DNA of 27,485 nucleotides from Thamnocephalis sphaerospora. Lineage: Eukaryota > Zoopagomycota > Zoopagomycetes > Zoopagales > Sigmoideomycetaceae. The stretch covers positions 1 through 27,485 of the forward strand of contig KZ992594.1 of NCBI GenBank assembly GCA_003614735.1, given 5' to 3'. The stretch's first letter is position 1. Each line of letters opens with the position of its first letter. Positions 10,981 to 21,191 of this stretch are shown one piece after another. The notes under the pieces were generated by a model. It made no database searches and had not been told where the DNA came from. It saw only the letters and a program-made list of their open reading frames with translations. Position numbers and translations under genes: made by a program.

Positions 10981-13702
10981 CTAACGGTTGCGACTTGGCG
11001 TTGTCGCCTTGGACGAGCGCCGGGTACTGGAGCTAGGCGACGCCGGAGATAACGCCTAGATAATTCACGTGTAGGCGTAGATGCGTGCCCTGGTCAGCCG
11101 CCTTGTGCCTACCACAGGCGCGTCCACTCTAGTCAGCGCTTACCTTGTTGGGAACAAAGGCGAATCCTTGTTCGCCTAGCAAACGCGCGAGGCGCTCTTC
11201 GTCGCCTCTGCCCAAGTCCTTGGTGGGTGCACCATCCGCGTCCTCGTCGTCCTGATGCAGTAGTCGCCTAGATCGACGAACCGGCGAAATTACCGTATTC
11301 ACGCCTAGGTCTGAAAGACAAGTTTAGCCATGTGTTATCTATGCACATGTGTGCAGGTCCGACAGCGCTCACCAAGCTGCTGCGCCCGCGAGGCACGCAC
11401 AGGCGTCAGCGCTGTAAACGAAGCAGGCGCACTGTGTGGTGCTGCCATTGTGGCGATGCGGTGCGGTGTACACTGAAAATCTTGCTCGCCAAGAGGTGTT
11501 TCCGCACAGCTCTGGCTAGTCTCCTGGTCGTGACCACTCATCTCCACGTCGCCCATCTCGGCATCGCTGTCATCCATGTCGACATCGCCATCGTCGTCAG
11601 TCTGCCAGCCGCTTTCTGCAGGTGGAGCTGCCGTTTCATCGGGTGTACCGTCTTGGCAACCTTCCTGGCTTGGGACATGCAAGCTGCCATTGGACGCATC
11701 GTCGTGATACAGCACCAGCGCATCCAGTCCTTCGTCGATCGATGCCACCGCATCTGCCATTTCACCTTTCTGGCGCTGATGCTTTTGGTGTGTGGGACTT
11801 GTAGTAAGTGTACCATGAGTGTTCGTAGGAGGCGATGTTCTGGGCGTTGCTCTGCTGGACTCGCCATCACTGCTGCAATCAGAGGTCGGCGGTGCAGTTG
11901 CTGTAATTGCTGTGGCCAATGCCTCGTCGGATGATGCACTAGCTTCCAAAGCGACAGGCTCTGCGGCCAAGCAAGCAGTGTGGGCTAGGTTCGGGAATAT
12001 CTGACCTATGGCTGCAACTAGAGCATGCCGCCCCTGCTTACGGACCTGTACCATACTGTTTGTTTGCTCGTCATGCTGAAATGTTGGCGGATTATAGCCT
12101 AGCAGTCGATAGGCGTATGGGTGTATGAGCAAGCATGCAACACTGCCCTGGTCGAATAAACGTACCGCAGCGTGATGCGCGACTTGTAAACATCTGGAAT
12201 GCTTGCTGCAGCTCGTCGCTGGGCTGCGCGACGACAAGACCCGTTATACGTTTCGTCAACTAAAGCCACCGCATGAGCAAGCTTCCACAGCTCACCTCTG
12301 CAAAAACCGACAGCGCCTCCTTGAAAGTGTGGAATGCGGCATCAAAGTCTCCACACGATTCTTCAAGTTTTCCGCGCACAATCCAATACACTTCCGTCTG
12401 GCACGGCCAAGGAGAGCTGTGTACAGATGGATCAAGCGCGAATGTATCGATACTGGGCTTTGTACCAATGACACTGAGCATGGCACGGGCCAAACCGTGC
12501 TCACTGTTCTACTCGGACAGGCGATTTTCGGACGTGTGTGGTCAGTAACTAAGTGTGGCGGCACTTACGGAAATACAGACTAAACACATACCAGAGCTGC
12601 AGCGCGAGCATCCTCGACGCTAAACCATGGCAGCATGGGTGCCTCCGTAATGGGCAAAATAGTTGGGGTTTCGCCAGGCACCTGGCTCATCACTCGCAGC
12701 GCTGCAGGCTGGAATACTCGCATAGACAGTCTGATGGATCACATTAGATGCTAGCTCGATCTGCCACGATGCACAACGTCCGTTGCTGTCGCCCACCTTA
12801 ATTCTGCACGCACTTGCGCCTTTAAGCGCTTTGGGCCTGTTTTATCCCTCCTGGTGCGAGAGGCAATCAAAGATGTGCTATCACCGTTATCGCACGCATC
12901 AGTTTGATTCGCTTCGCCGTCGGTAGAGGCAGCGTTCTGCTCCGGAGTACGTGCTGCCTTTAACTCCTCTGCCAAATTCCTAGCTACTTTTCCTCCTTGC
13001 GGCGTCCTGGTCATGTTTACCAGCAACTCTGTTTCGCGAATACGCGACTGCACCGAGAGCATACCTAGCTTCATGTTTAGGTTGCCCTCACCACGCCGTA
13101 AGCGTGCTGCTTTCTTGGCCGATGCACGCAGCACACGCTGTCGAATCTCTTCGGCATCTGGCTGCGCACGACGGGCCGACGACGACTGCGTCGCGCTATA
13201 AGCTCGCGATGCACCAAACCGTGGGCTGTTTGCGGCAGACATGGAGTGGCGGGACGGCGTAACCGTTGCACGTGCCATTACCTGACCACCCTTGGTCGCG
13301 GCTGTAACTGCGGATGGTCGAGCAGCGACTTTTGATCCAATGCGCTGCGGTGAAGCACGTTTATGCGGCGATGATAGACGTCTATGCTGTGGCGAAGACC
13401 GTTTGTGCTGCTGCTGCTGCTGCTGCTGCGACGGTGATGGTGAGGATGATACACGGGGTGGTGTGGCAGCCGATGGTCGAGCATTGGTCTTTGGCGATGT
13501 CGGCGGCATTGGACTGCGTTCCCGCTGTGGCGACGATACGCGAGATGGTGTGGCCGCAGCACGTTCTGCTGTCTGACCGCTCTTGGACGCAGGAGCAACA
13601 TTAGGTGGTCGCGTATTTGTCTTTGGTGACGCGAATGTGGTCGCATCATGCATTTGTTTGGATGATGTAGCTGCCGCACGAGCTGTCGATCGATCACATT
13701 TG

Positions 13703-13733
<31 letters not shown>

Positions 13734-14130
13734 CTGCAGTAGTGGCTGCAGGCGTACTCGTCTTTGAATATGCACGCTGTGATGCTGACACGCGAGGCAT
13801 CGTGGCTGGCGTATGCTTTGGTGCCTTTGGCTTTTTCACAACCGCCGGTGCTATAGCACTAATATCAGCCATTACTTGCCAGTTGCAAGCATATACAAAC
13901 CTTCACTTACTAGCTGGCGTCGATGGCGACGCTTTACTGGACGGCTGTTTGCTAACAAATGGCGCACAATGGAGCATAGTCCGCGTTGTCTGTCAGCCAA
14001 AGGAGTAGACATGGTGCAGCCACGCCTGCGCCTACTTTTGAGAGGCATCTCGTTGGCGTCGCCATGCCTCCAGCTGCTGCCGCCTGTCCTGCTGCGAACC
14101 TGTAGCCGTATTGGCGGCTGAACTCGTCAT
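10981..14130 (-). CDS. CKAP2-like (CKAP2_C) protein, probable spindle or microtubule-associated factor
   Basis: Proposed exons: 14130-14036, 13951-13911, 13874-12797, 12730-12592, 12508-12296, 12201-11373, 11310-11144 and 11055-10981, about 878 residues. The N-terminus has QQLEAWRRQR, followed by a basic, disordered, Ala/Ser/Pro-rich region with repeated PP(R/K)VSS-type segments and poly-Ala and poly-Gln runs. A helical part follows (TEVYWIVRGKLEESCGDF then AAFHTFKEAL). After an acidic region, the C-terminus contains ALTPVRASR, VISPVRRSRRL and GFAFVPNKALSP. This order recalls the CKAP2 C-terminal family, whose animal members bind spindle microtubules. Two joins use AAG acceptors (before 13874 and 12201). 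For the second, a CAG acceptor that starts the exon at 12147 is an in-frame alternative. If the early exons are wrong, the ATG at 13872 is the fallback start. Family assignment is from remembered motifs, not a search. Confidence 0.65.
13682..13750. repeat. In-frame CAG/CTG triplet run (poly-Ala in the CKAP2-like protein)
   Basis: A GCA/GCC/GCT run encodes an alanine tract on the minus strand near residues 90-110. A second triplet run at 13405-13430 encodes poly-Gln. Both are within the coding sequence. Confidence 0.75.
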
Positions 14131-14274
14131 GCGGCAAGTCTCAAACAGTAGAAACAAACAAGCGAGCAGGCAAGCGGACAACAGACGAATGAGCGCGGCT
14201 ACGACGGCCAGGAAACAACAGAAAGAAGACGCAAGCGCGCAACAACAAAATGACAACAAAAGCAGTAAACCGGC

Positions 14275-14280
14275 TTTATT
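14275..14280 (-). terminator. Poly(A) signal AATAAA of the thioredoxin-like gene
   Basis: A minus-strand AATAAA lies about 34 nt downstream of the stop at 14314. Confidence 0.55.
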
Positions 14281-14313
14281 TCCGGTATTGGCCCGGCTAG
14301 ACCTCGTAGCTGT

Positions 14314-15002
14314 TTATGGAGCAACAAACGCAGCCAGCTTCGCGTCGTCCTCGCATTCGTTTTCCACGAGCGGATGCTTTCCAAAGCCGGTGTTCTGCAG
14401 GAACGCATCGGCCATAAGACACGCGTCCATGCAAGCCAGCCCACCCAAGCTGCAAGCTCATGGCCCACCTTGTTCCAACGGAACAGCGTCGGAATGGCCG
14501 TGAGGCGGATGTCGTTCCGAGTACGGTACAAATGTGGATGCTCGGCGTCCTTCCATCTGCCGACGCGTATGTATCGCGTATCGAGAGAAAAACACTTGAG
14601 TACACGTCGACTGGTCCGTCGTAGGGGCGGCGCACGCATTGCTTACGGTGTCCGATCGATGGGGCATGCTACCAGGACAGCGTCCGGAAGAGCAGCGAGT
14701 GTTGCGCGAACCTTGGGATCGGCTAAGCGCCACAGCATACCAACGGCAACCATAGTCAGTGGGTATTGGTACTAACGCGCATCGACAGTGCCTACCGCGA
14801 ACACAGTCTGGACACCAGGACTGCTGGGTCGTCTCATCCTCCGTGCCTAAATGGTGCACGCATAAGTAATGCGACAACAGCATGTCAACCGTTGCGCTGT
14901 GGGTATACCAAAAAAGAGTACAAATACGCTTGCTGGAGCTGGAGCTAGGCTGTTCAGCACAGCGTCTAGCTGGCTTGGGTCTGCTACGCGTACAGTGGAC
15001 AT
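14314..15002 (-). CDS. TXNDC17: Thioredoxin-like protein of the TXNDC17/Clot family
   Basis: Five exons join in frame: 15002-14909, 14846-14796, 14722-14647, 14556-14469 and 14394-14314, giving 129 residues. This is about the usual length of the family. The second exon holds the family active site WCPDC after SVFVLFFGTEDETTQQS. Further on come VACPIDRTPWKDAEHPHLY and LTAIPTLFRW, which carry the WKD and cis-proline (IPTL) elements. The end is short and acidic (LVENECEDDAKLAAF), as in the family. Members are cytosolic oxidoreductases with a thioredoxin fold that accept electrons from thioredoxin reductase and act on few substrates; the exact role here is unknown. The gene lies about 180 nt beyond the start of the CKAP2-like gene on the same strand. 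All five junctions agree in phase and splice consensus. Confidence 0.93.
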
Positions 15003-15354
15003 GGTGATGGGTGGGCAAGCGTCGACTAGAACAGCGACAAGATAAAGACAAAAGGCGGAGGACGCAATAGACACGGGCTGATTCAATGTAGTCTCTTTAC
15101 TGTACAGGCACACGCAAAGGAAGCACACTTGGCAAGGAGCACAAAGGGATGCCGGCTAGTGCGGTATGGCTGCTGCAAGACGCACCGCCACTTGCGAGCT
15201 GGTGATTGACAGGCAAAGCTTGTAAAAAGAAGAAGAAAGTAAAAAGAAGAGGAAGAAGAGGCTGAATAACTGAATGAAAATATAGGAAACACAGGAGCAT
15301 CGGCCAAGTGTCCAAAGGCTGCTGTTACCGAGTTGGGCGTGACGGAGGCAAGGG

Positions 15355-16668
15355 CTACCGACCGCGTTTTGTTGGCGCCTGCACGATATCCTGGCGCATG
15401 TCTTCGGCTTCCTTCATGACACGCTGAATCTCCTCTTTGTTGAGAATGCCGGGGAAATCTTGGAGAATAACACGGGAAAGGTTGTTGATAACGGCATCAA
15501 AGTGCGATGCTTCAAAGACGAATAAGCGACGGTGAGCAGCACGCATGCGTGTGCGGTTGTAAGGAGTACCCTGCACGACGTGGTTCAGAAAACAGGCCAT
15601 CATGCGGTGTAGCCGTTCTGCATCCACACCCTCGTAGTAGTATCGAATCCGTGGGTCGGCAATGTTGCGCTCGTAGAAGCGCTGAGACATCAGGTGTAGT
15701 TGCGTCTCATCAAGCTTGCGAACGGGCTGCTGCAGCGGCGGCGACTCGGGAGGAGTAAGCAAGTGGACAACTTGACGGAATTTGGCCAGTCCCGCCAACA
15801 AACCGGCAGAAGCGCGTGCGCGCACCGAACGCGACTGTGTCGGTGGCGAGTGTGGAGCTTCCGTTAACGACGTACCGGGCTTTGAGGATGGCATTGACGC
15901 TACGCTGCCCTGTCCAACCAGCGATGACGAGCGCGGACGCGATGTCGACGATGCCGACGATGCCGACGACGCCGACGGCGACGGTGAGGGCGGCAGGGAC
16001 AGCAGCTGTGGCTGCGGCGAAGGTTGCAGCAATTGCGGCGTCTTATTTTCCTCCGTCTTTTTCTCCTCTCCCTCCTTTTGCTGCTGCTGCTGCTGCTGCT
16101 GCTGTTGCTGGCGCTGCTGCTGCTCCATCATCATCAACCGACGGTGGTGAAAGGGACAGCCTGCAGCGGCTGCGGCAGCTGCAATGGCATCCGCATTTGG
16201 ATAGTTGCGCAAACCGTTGGGGCTGAATTCGGCGGCAAGCGAATGATAGTCCTCAAGGCCTCCGTGCTCGGCAGAGCGCGCACTGGTAACGGACACCATG
16301 TCACCACGTGTGCTCTCGGCAACTTTGAGCACAATATCGGACATCTCGGGGGCGTGCTGCATCATTGCATCACGCAGATGGCCAATAACCACGTCAAACA
16401 GATCGTCCGTGATATTGCGCTTGCTGTGAGCCCGACGCATGGCCTCTCGGTCATAGCCGACACCGCCAAGCGCAGAGACGACAAACTGCCGAAACATACG
16501 ACGTAGACGCACGGCATCCACGCCCATGTAGTACTCTTGCGTGGCCGGATCAGTGATGTTGTGCTCGAAAAAGTCGTTGGCGATACGTAGCACGGTATCA
16601 TCGTCCAGCAGCGGTGTCATGGTGTGAGCAACCGCCGGCGGATGCACGGTACGGCGTTTGGCGGCCAT
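15355..16668 (-). CDS. Tandem truncated haemoglobin: two globin domains in one protein
   Basis: One uninterrupted frame of 437 residues starts in a good context (gcaacATGGCCG). Domain 1 spans about residues 18-125 and domain 2 about 317-430. Both show the 2/2 (truncated) globin pattern: a B-helix (ANDFFEHNITDP; SQRFYERNIADP), YYMGVD or YYEGVD, an E-helix, and a proximal F8 histidine in MRRAHSKRNI (His81) and MRAAHRRLFV (His379). A low-complexity linker of about 190 residues joins them, with poly-Ala (163-169), poly-Gln (183-197), then Ser/Pro-rich sequence. Family members bind haem and O2 or NO, and several detoxify NO. Domain 1 has Phe at the B10 position where domain 2 and the two neighbouring globins have Tyr. 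Fused two-domain truncated globins are uncommon. No signal peptide is seen, so it is probably cytosolic. Confidence 0.9.
   Translation of the reverse strand: MAAKRRTVHPPAVAHTMTPLLDDDTVLRIANDFFEHNITDPATQEYYMGVDAVRLRRMFRQFVVSALGGVGYDREAMRRAHSKRNITDDLFDVVIGHLRDAMMQHAPEMSDIVLKVAESTRGDMVSVTSARSAEHGGLEDYHSLAAEFSPNGLRNYPNADAIAAAAAAAGCPFHHRRLMMMEQQQRQQQQQQQQQQQKEGEEKKTEENKTPQLLQPSPQPQLLSLPPSPSPSASSASSASSTSRPRSSSLVGQGSVASMPSSKPGTSLTEAPHSPPTQSRSVRARASAGLLAGLAKFRQVVHLLTPPESPPLQQPVRKLDETQLHLMSQRFYERNIADPRIRYYYEGVDAERLHRMMACFLNHVVQGTPYNRTRMRAAHRRLFVFEASHFDAVINNLSRVILQDFPGILNKEEIQRVMKEAEDMRQDIVQAPTKRGR
16082..16131. repeat. In-frame CTG/CAG run encoding poly-Gln in the globin linker
   Basis: Near-perfect CTG triplets on the plus strand read as CAG codons on the minus strand and give about 14 glutamines between the two globin domains. 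Confidence 0.85.
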
Positions 16669-17345
16669 GTTGCTTTTTCTACCTAAAAGGTGGTGGGCGC
16701 ACTAGACGTGGAATGGGGTGAAACAGGATGCAACAAGGGGATACGACGAATACTAGGCGAAAGGGACGAGAAGTCTCACTCTAGAATGTCACCATGTGTA
16801 TCGACGTAACCATCGGTCGGTTGACCATGGGAGGTGGTGTTCACAAAGTCAGACGCAGTCGCATCGGTGGTCCAGCGATATTGTCACCGATGGTGGTGAG
16901 AGCAATATGATCAGTGCGAAAAGTCACAGGCACGTTTCACCAGCGGAAGTGGGAAAGAGTGAGTGAGTGAGTGAGAGGATCGGAAGGGGATGGTGAGCGG
17001 GTGATGCTGAGCCGCAGTGACCAGGCGTTGCTACCTACCAGTATGTGCTATAGGCACGTGTACATCTACTTTGCGAAACGATGGTCTGTACGATGATGGC
17101 GCGGCAATGCCTTTTGTCGACTAGCGTGGGGTAGGTGGTCGTAGGGTCTACACGATGGGCGAGAACAATGGTGTGCGTGACGGTAGACGAGACTGGGCGG
17201 GTGTAGCCGTGGAAGGGGGCCTGGCGACGGTGGCGACGGTACAAGTAGCAACAAAAAGGAGTGGCCGGGTACGGCAGGCCAGAGCAACGTGAACGGACGG
17301 CAGGCAACAAATAAAGACAGGCGCGCGGTGTTGTGTGATCTATTT
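16669..17345 (-). promoter_or_regulatory. Predicted promoter, leader and leader intron of the tandem-globin gene
   Basis: Minus strand. A TATA-like ATAAATA lies at about 17347-17341. Downstream of it the minus strand is almost free of ATG for over 270 nt; the first is at 17065 and gives only five codons before a stop. A donor-like ctgGTAGGT occurs near 17037, and a good acceptor (ccaccttttag) at about 16683, just before the coding start. This suggests a 5' leader exon and a leader intron of about 350 nt. A (GAGT)n tract at 16957-16975 lies in that intron. Confidence 0.4.
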
Positions 17346-17347
17346 AT

Positions 17348-18912
17348 GCGAGGGAGCGTGGTTTGGCCAAGCCCAGCCCCTCCCGGAGCCAGCCGGGGCT
17401 TAGTATGGAAGGTCGTGGTGAGAGCCAGCAGGTCTTTCGGGGCTTTGCACTGGCTGGCACAAACGCACCGTGGCACACGCCCGCCAGCATCGCACAGTGG
17501 CCGAGGCCACCAATAATGGCGGCTAGGACGGGTGTAACGGCTGGCCTGCCGGCTATTGAGTATAGTACGCCTACGCTGTGCGCGCGCGCGTGTATGTGTA
17601 CGCGCATGCTGGCATGGATAGTGCAGCCGGTGTCGCCTCGCTCGTCCGTCCTGGTTGGATGTGCCAGTGCGCCTCCCTGGCCCGCCGCGCCAGCGGACAT
17701 TGGCTAACGCATGCGCTCGGCAATTCGTCTGTCTTGAGCGGAGATCTACCGCGTGCCATTTAGGCAACGTGGCCGGCCTCTACAAGAGGTTGTCAGCAAA
17801 AAAGTTTTGCGTAACCGGCAATCCTTGCATCTCCCCCATCGGACATCTTGTCTGCAGGCCGTTGGGCACTCAACACACAACGCGACACGCGTGCTTTCGC
17901 AGGCGAAGGCGGCGTGGAGCCATGTGGCACGCTAGCATCAATTGGTGCTCTTGCCACTAGCCATGGCACGCCCTAGGCAGCAGCGTGCACGCCCATGTGA
18001 GTCGGTGCTGGGAATACCCGACCCGGCCAACAACAGGCCACGGTGGGAGCAAAACAAGAAATATAGAATGCATGATTAGAAGACGGCCAGATCCGATTTC
18101 TCGCCGCTCAGCACACGTCGGCTAAACATGGGCAGCACGCAAGTGCCAGCACTTAGTCATCAGCTGTCCAAAGCTGCCGGCTATCGGAGCGTGTGATACC
18201 GCCTCCGCGCAATGTTGCCACATTCTACTGCGCTGGCGCTGAACGCTACCCGAAGCTGCCAGTGACGTCCTGCCGGCTAGGGGCCTTTGTTTGATGGGAA
18301 GCTTTCAGCAAAGCATCCGCCATTGGGCTAGTCCGTGGCAAAGACCCATGGCTGGACGCATCCGGGACAAATCTCACTGCAACCAGCAAGGCCGCCCAAC
18401 CTTGACGGCAGACATTCGCCTCTGGATGGTTACCCACGCGCACACACGCGATGCGCTGTGCGGGTGCTTTTGCGGGGGATCTCGTAGAGGGCGACCTCAG
18501 ATGGTGGTGGCACGCATGAAAACGGCGCATCAGGCCACCGTCGCAGCGTTCAAACGTTCTCGGACTGTACCTTCGCCACAGACGATAGCGTCCCGCCTTG
18601 AGAGACGGCACATCGATGCGCAGGCGGTGGTACGATCTATGCCATTGACGAGCACAAACGTAATATGGCGCTATTGCTGTCGTCACCATGCCTCGGCCCT
18701 TTTCGCCGTTCTAAACGCAGGAAATGGTCATCATGTAGGATTGGTGCGCTCATGCTCGGGTGTATATTCAATGAAAAATGCACGCTCCGGTACGACGTCC
18801 CTGCACGAAATCATGCATCGTGCAGCGGCGTAATGTCGCGCCGAGGGCAATCGCGGCAACTACGTCATCGGCCTCATTTAGCATGGGCATGGCGCTACGA
18901 GCGGAGTATTGT
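17348..18912. other. Intergenic region without a recognisable gene
   Basis: The open frames here (for example 18291-18833 plus and 18246-18689 minus) overlap on opposite strands. They lack family motifs and have no clear start or splice continuation. I see nothing further to annotate. The 3' end of the sequon-rich protein transcript should fall at the right side. Confidence 0.45.
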
Positions 18913-20427
18913 CTAGCTGGGCACGACCGCACCTGGCAGATCTACGGTATTGGCAGCAGGCGAGTCATAAATTGAGCTACTCAGCAGCTCCGCATGTTCT
19001 GGAATTGTCTGAGCGCGCTCGAGAACACTGCCTTTTGCATCTCGCGAGACGGGTTGACCCGCAAGCTGGTCAGCCTCCACTAGCGAACCGTTGGGGAGCA
19101 GGACACTGCCGTTGCCAAAGTACTTGGTGCCCAGGAAGAGCATGCGGTTTAGGCTACCGCCCGCGCTCTTGCTGGCGTTGGCAGCGTTTGTTAGCAGGCC
19201 CTGCAGTGCAGTGTGCGTGCTCGAGGTCTCGTTCAAAGCAGGCGCCTCTGGCTGAGTATTATTCGGCAGCAGATCGATGAACATGCCGTTGGGCAAACGA
19301 ACAGTGTTGTCGTCTATAATCTTGGTATCATTGAGGACCGTGCCGTTGGAGAGCAGCAGCGAGCCGTTGGCAAGCATGGTGCCATTGGTGGGCAGCGTCA
19401 CCGTGTCGTTGGGCGTGGTGATGTCCTCTGGGATAACATGGATTAGGTCGCCGTTGGGAAGGCGAACGGTGTTGTTGGTGACGAGCTCCACATCTTCAAC
19501 GACGGTGCCGTTGGCGTAGAGAATGTCAGGCTGATCGTCAGGTCCACTGCCTGCACCCGGCAAGAGGACTGGTGCTAGCAGGTCGACCAGCGAACCGGCA
19601 CCAGGGCCATCGCTGCTATTGAGCAGCACGTTTACTATGCTGCCATTCTCTAGACGAACGGTGTTGTTGTTTAGGATTTGTATACGATCGCGCAGCGTGC
19701 GATTGGGATGCAGAATGGTGCTTTCGTTGACGGTGGTGCCGTTGAAGAACGGGACAAGCTGCAGCGTGCCGGTAGCAGGGTCGCGCGCAACGCCGTCGGC
19801 ATCGTCGGATGTCGCATTGCTGGCGACCGGATCGGTCAGACCGGTGAGCATGTCCACGGCAATCGAGTTTGCACCAAGCACGAGACCATCCACGCATTTA
19901 ACGCGCACCGTCATTTCGCCAACGCGCGCATCGATTGCCGCGCCAGCTGCAGAAGAATGCCAGGTGCTGAACAGCGCCGTCTGGCCTGGCATTATACAGT
20001 CTGTTACACTTCCGTTCAATAGGCCAGAGGCATAGGTTCGCAGGAATGTCGACTGGACAGCATGGACCAGCTCGACGGTACTTTCGATGGAAAATGGATC
20101 GCGCGGCGCAGCCCAGCCATCGCCTTCGCGTTCGGTAAACGACAGATTCTGCAGGCGGTAGAGTCCGATGGTGTAGAGCAGCTGGCTGCCCAGACGCGCC
20201 AAATCGTTAGACGCCTCTTCGGTCTTGGAGGTCGCATTGGGCAGCACCACCGTCACAGGCGATGCCGCTGTCATATTAACAGGGTAACGCAGCGAGGACG
20301 ACGGAGCCGGAGATTGCGCCTGTGCCATGAGCCCAGAAGACATGACCGTCAAAAGCGGAAGCAGCGCCAGCGTGAGTAGAGTGCCCGACCGACTGCGCGA
20401 GCGCGCAGTATCGGTTAAAGACAACAT
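18913..20427 (-). CDS. Secreted or surface protein rich in N-glycosylation sequons, with NNTVRLPNG repeats
   Basis: The single-exon frame is 504 residues from the ATG at 20427. The frame extends upstream only through a GTG, so this ATG is preferred. The N-terminus is basic, then strongly hydrophobic (TLLTLALLPLLTVMSSGLMA), a signal peptide or anchor. More than 20 Asn-X-Ser/Thr sequons follow. Three diverged repeats centre on residues 253-268 (NNNTVRLENGSIVNVLL), 317-333 (TNNTVRLPNGDLIHVIP) and 371-388 (IDDNTVRLPNGMFIDLLP). Related NGT/LPNGS units lie between and after them. The region at about 70-190 (ARLGSQLLYTIGLYRLQNLS; then CVDGLVLGANSIAVDMLTG) looks like a separate folded domain with two cysteines. 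No C-terminal membrane segment or GPI-like hydrophobic tail is seen. I do not recognise a family. It is inferred to enter the secretory pathway and end at the cell surface or outside. Confidence 0.8.
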   Translation of the reverse strand: MLSLTDTARSRSRSGTLLTLALLPLLTVMSSGLMAQAQSPAPSSSLRYPVNMTAASPVTVVLPNATSKTEEASNDLARLGSQLLYTIGLYRLQNLSFTEREGDGWAAPRDPFSIESTVELVHAVQSTFLRTYASGLLNGSVTDCIMPGQTALFSTWHSSAAGAAIDARVGEMTVRVKCVDGLVLGANSIAVDMLTGLTDPVASNATSDDADGVARDPATGTLQLVPFFNGTTVNESTILHPNRTLRDRIQILNNNTVRLENGSIVNVLLNSSDGPGAGSLVDLLAPVLLPGAGSGPDDQPDILYANGTVVEDVELVTNNTVRLPNGDLIHVIPEDITTPNDTVTLPTNGTMLANGSLLLSNGTVLNDTKIIDDNTVRLPNGMFIDLLPNNTQPEAPALNETSSTHTALQGLLTNAANASKSAGGSLNRMLFLGTKYFGNGSVLLPNGSLVEADQLAGQPVSRDAKGSVLERAQTIPEHAELLSSSIYDSPAANTVDLPGAVVPS

Positions 20428-21191
20428 GATACAGGCGAGGTGGAAAGTGACAGAGACACTACTAGGAAAGCGGAGCAAAAGGAGTCTTGCCGAGTAGGCG
20501 TGCGCAGACGGCTTGCTTGGCGCTTCTATAGCGTTCAAGTAGCAGAGGCCTACAGTCCGCACGTAAGGCACCGAACGGGGTAATTTACGACAGGTAGCGA
20601 GCAGATACGCTCGGGCAGAGTTAGATTAGCAATATGCAGACGGTGAGGCGAGAAGAGGTATAGCGAGCGGGTTGTAAAGCCCGCAGATTGCCCGCGTGAG
20701 CATGGCTCTGCAATGAACTGAACTGGGCAACAGCACTGGGGCCTAGTGCATGGGCACCATACAGCAGTGGTGGTGAGAGACTGAGGCGGCACTTGGACAG
20801 GAATAGTGGTCGGGTTTCTTTTTAGGGATCGCAATGCGTTAGACTGTAACGGGGGCCACGCGGACCCCAGATTCAGCGGACACACTGCTTCACGTTCGCC
20901 GCGACAACCAGTTACGAGTGCGCTAAAGATCTACGCCCACCTTAAATGGGAGGACGTGTACGCTGCGATTGGGGCCGACTACGTGTTGCTTCGTGACGTA
21001 GCCGCCGTTAGTGTGTGGGGGCGATACGCTGCTTACCGAGTAGCAGTGGTGTTTTCGGCACACTATGGCTAAGCGGGCAAAGAGCAAAAGGCAGTGGCCG
21101 CAAGTGAGTTTACCAATAATAAAAATGCTTTAATGACAATGCAGTGCAACGAGTCTGAAGATATGTATAGACAGCATGAGGCGCATAAGAG
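20428..21191. other. Intergenic region without a recognisable gene
   Basis: This is the upstream region of the sequon-rich protein and the 3' flank of the next globin gene. One plus-strand frame (20806-21072) has no motif. A plus-strand AATAAA at about 21118 has no gene to serve that I can identify. Confidence 0.45.
21129..21134 (-). terminator. Poly(A) signal variant ATTAAA of the globin gene at 21192-21854
   Basis: A minus-strand ATTAAA lies about 58 nt past the stop at 21192. Confidence 0.4.

Noticed and set aside
17066-17767. 233-codon minus-strand frame upstream of the tandem-globin gene
   Set aside because: Composition is low-complexity (Arg, His, Thr, Pro), there is no family motif, and it overlaps the predicted leader. 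It lacks a convincing ATG context and continuation.
18318-18356. Short sequence (cattgggctag and a gggtctttg element in opposite orientation) shared with about 24130-24165
   Set aside because: Matches are 11-19 bases with mixed orientation and no flanking similarity. Not enough for a repeat or mobile element call.
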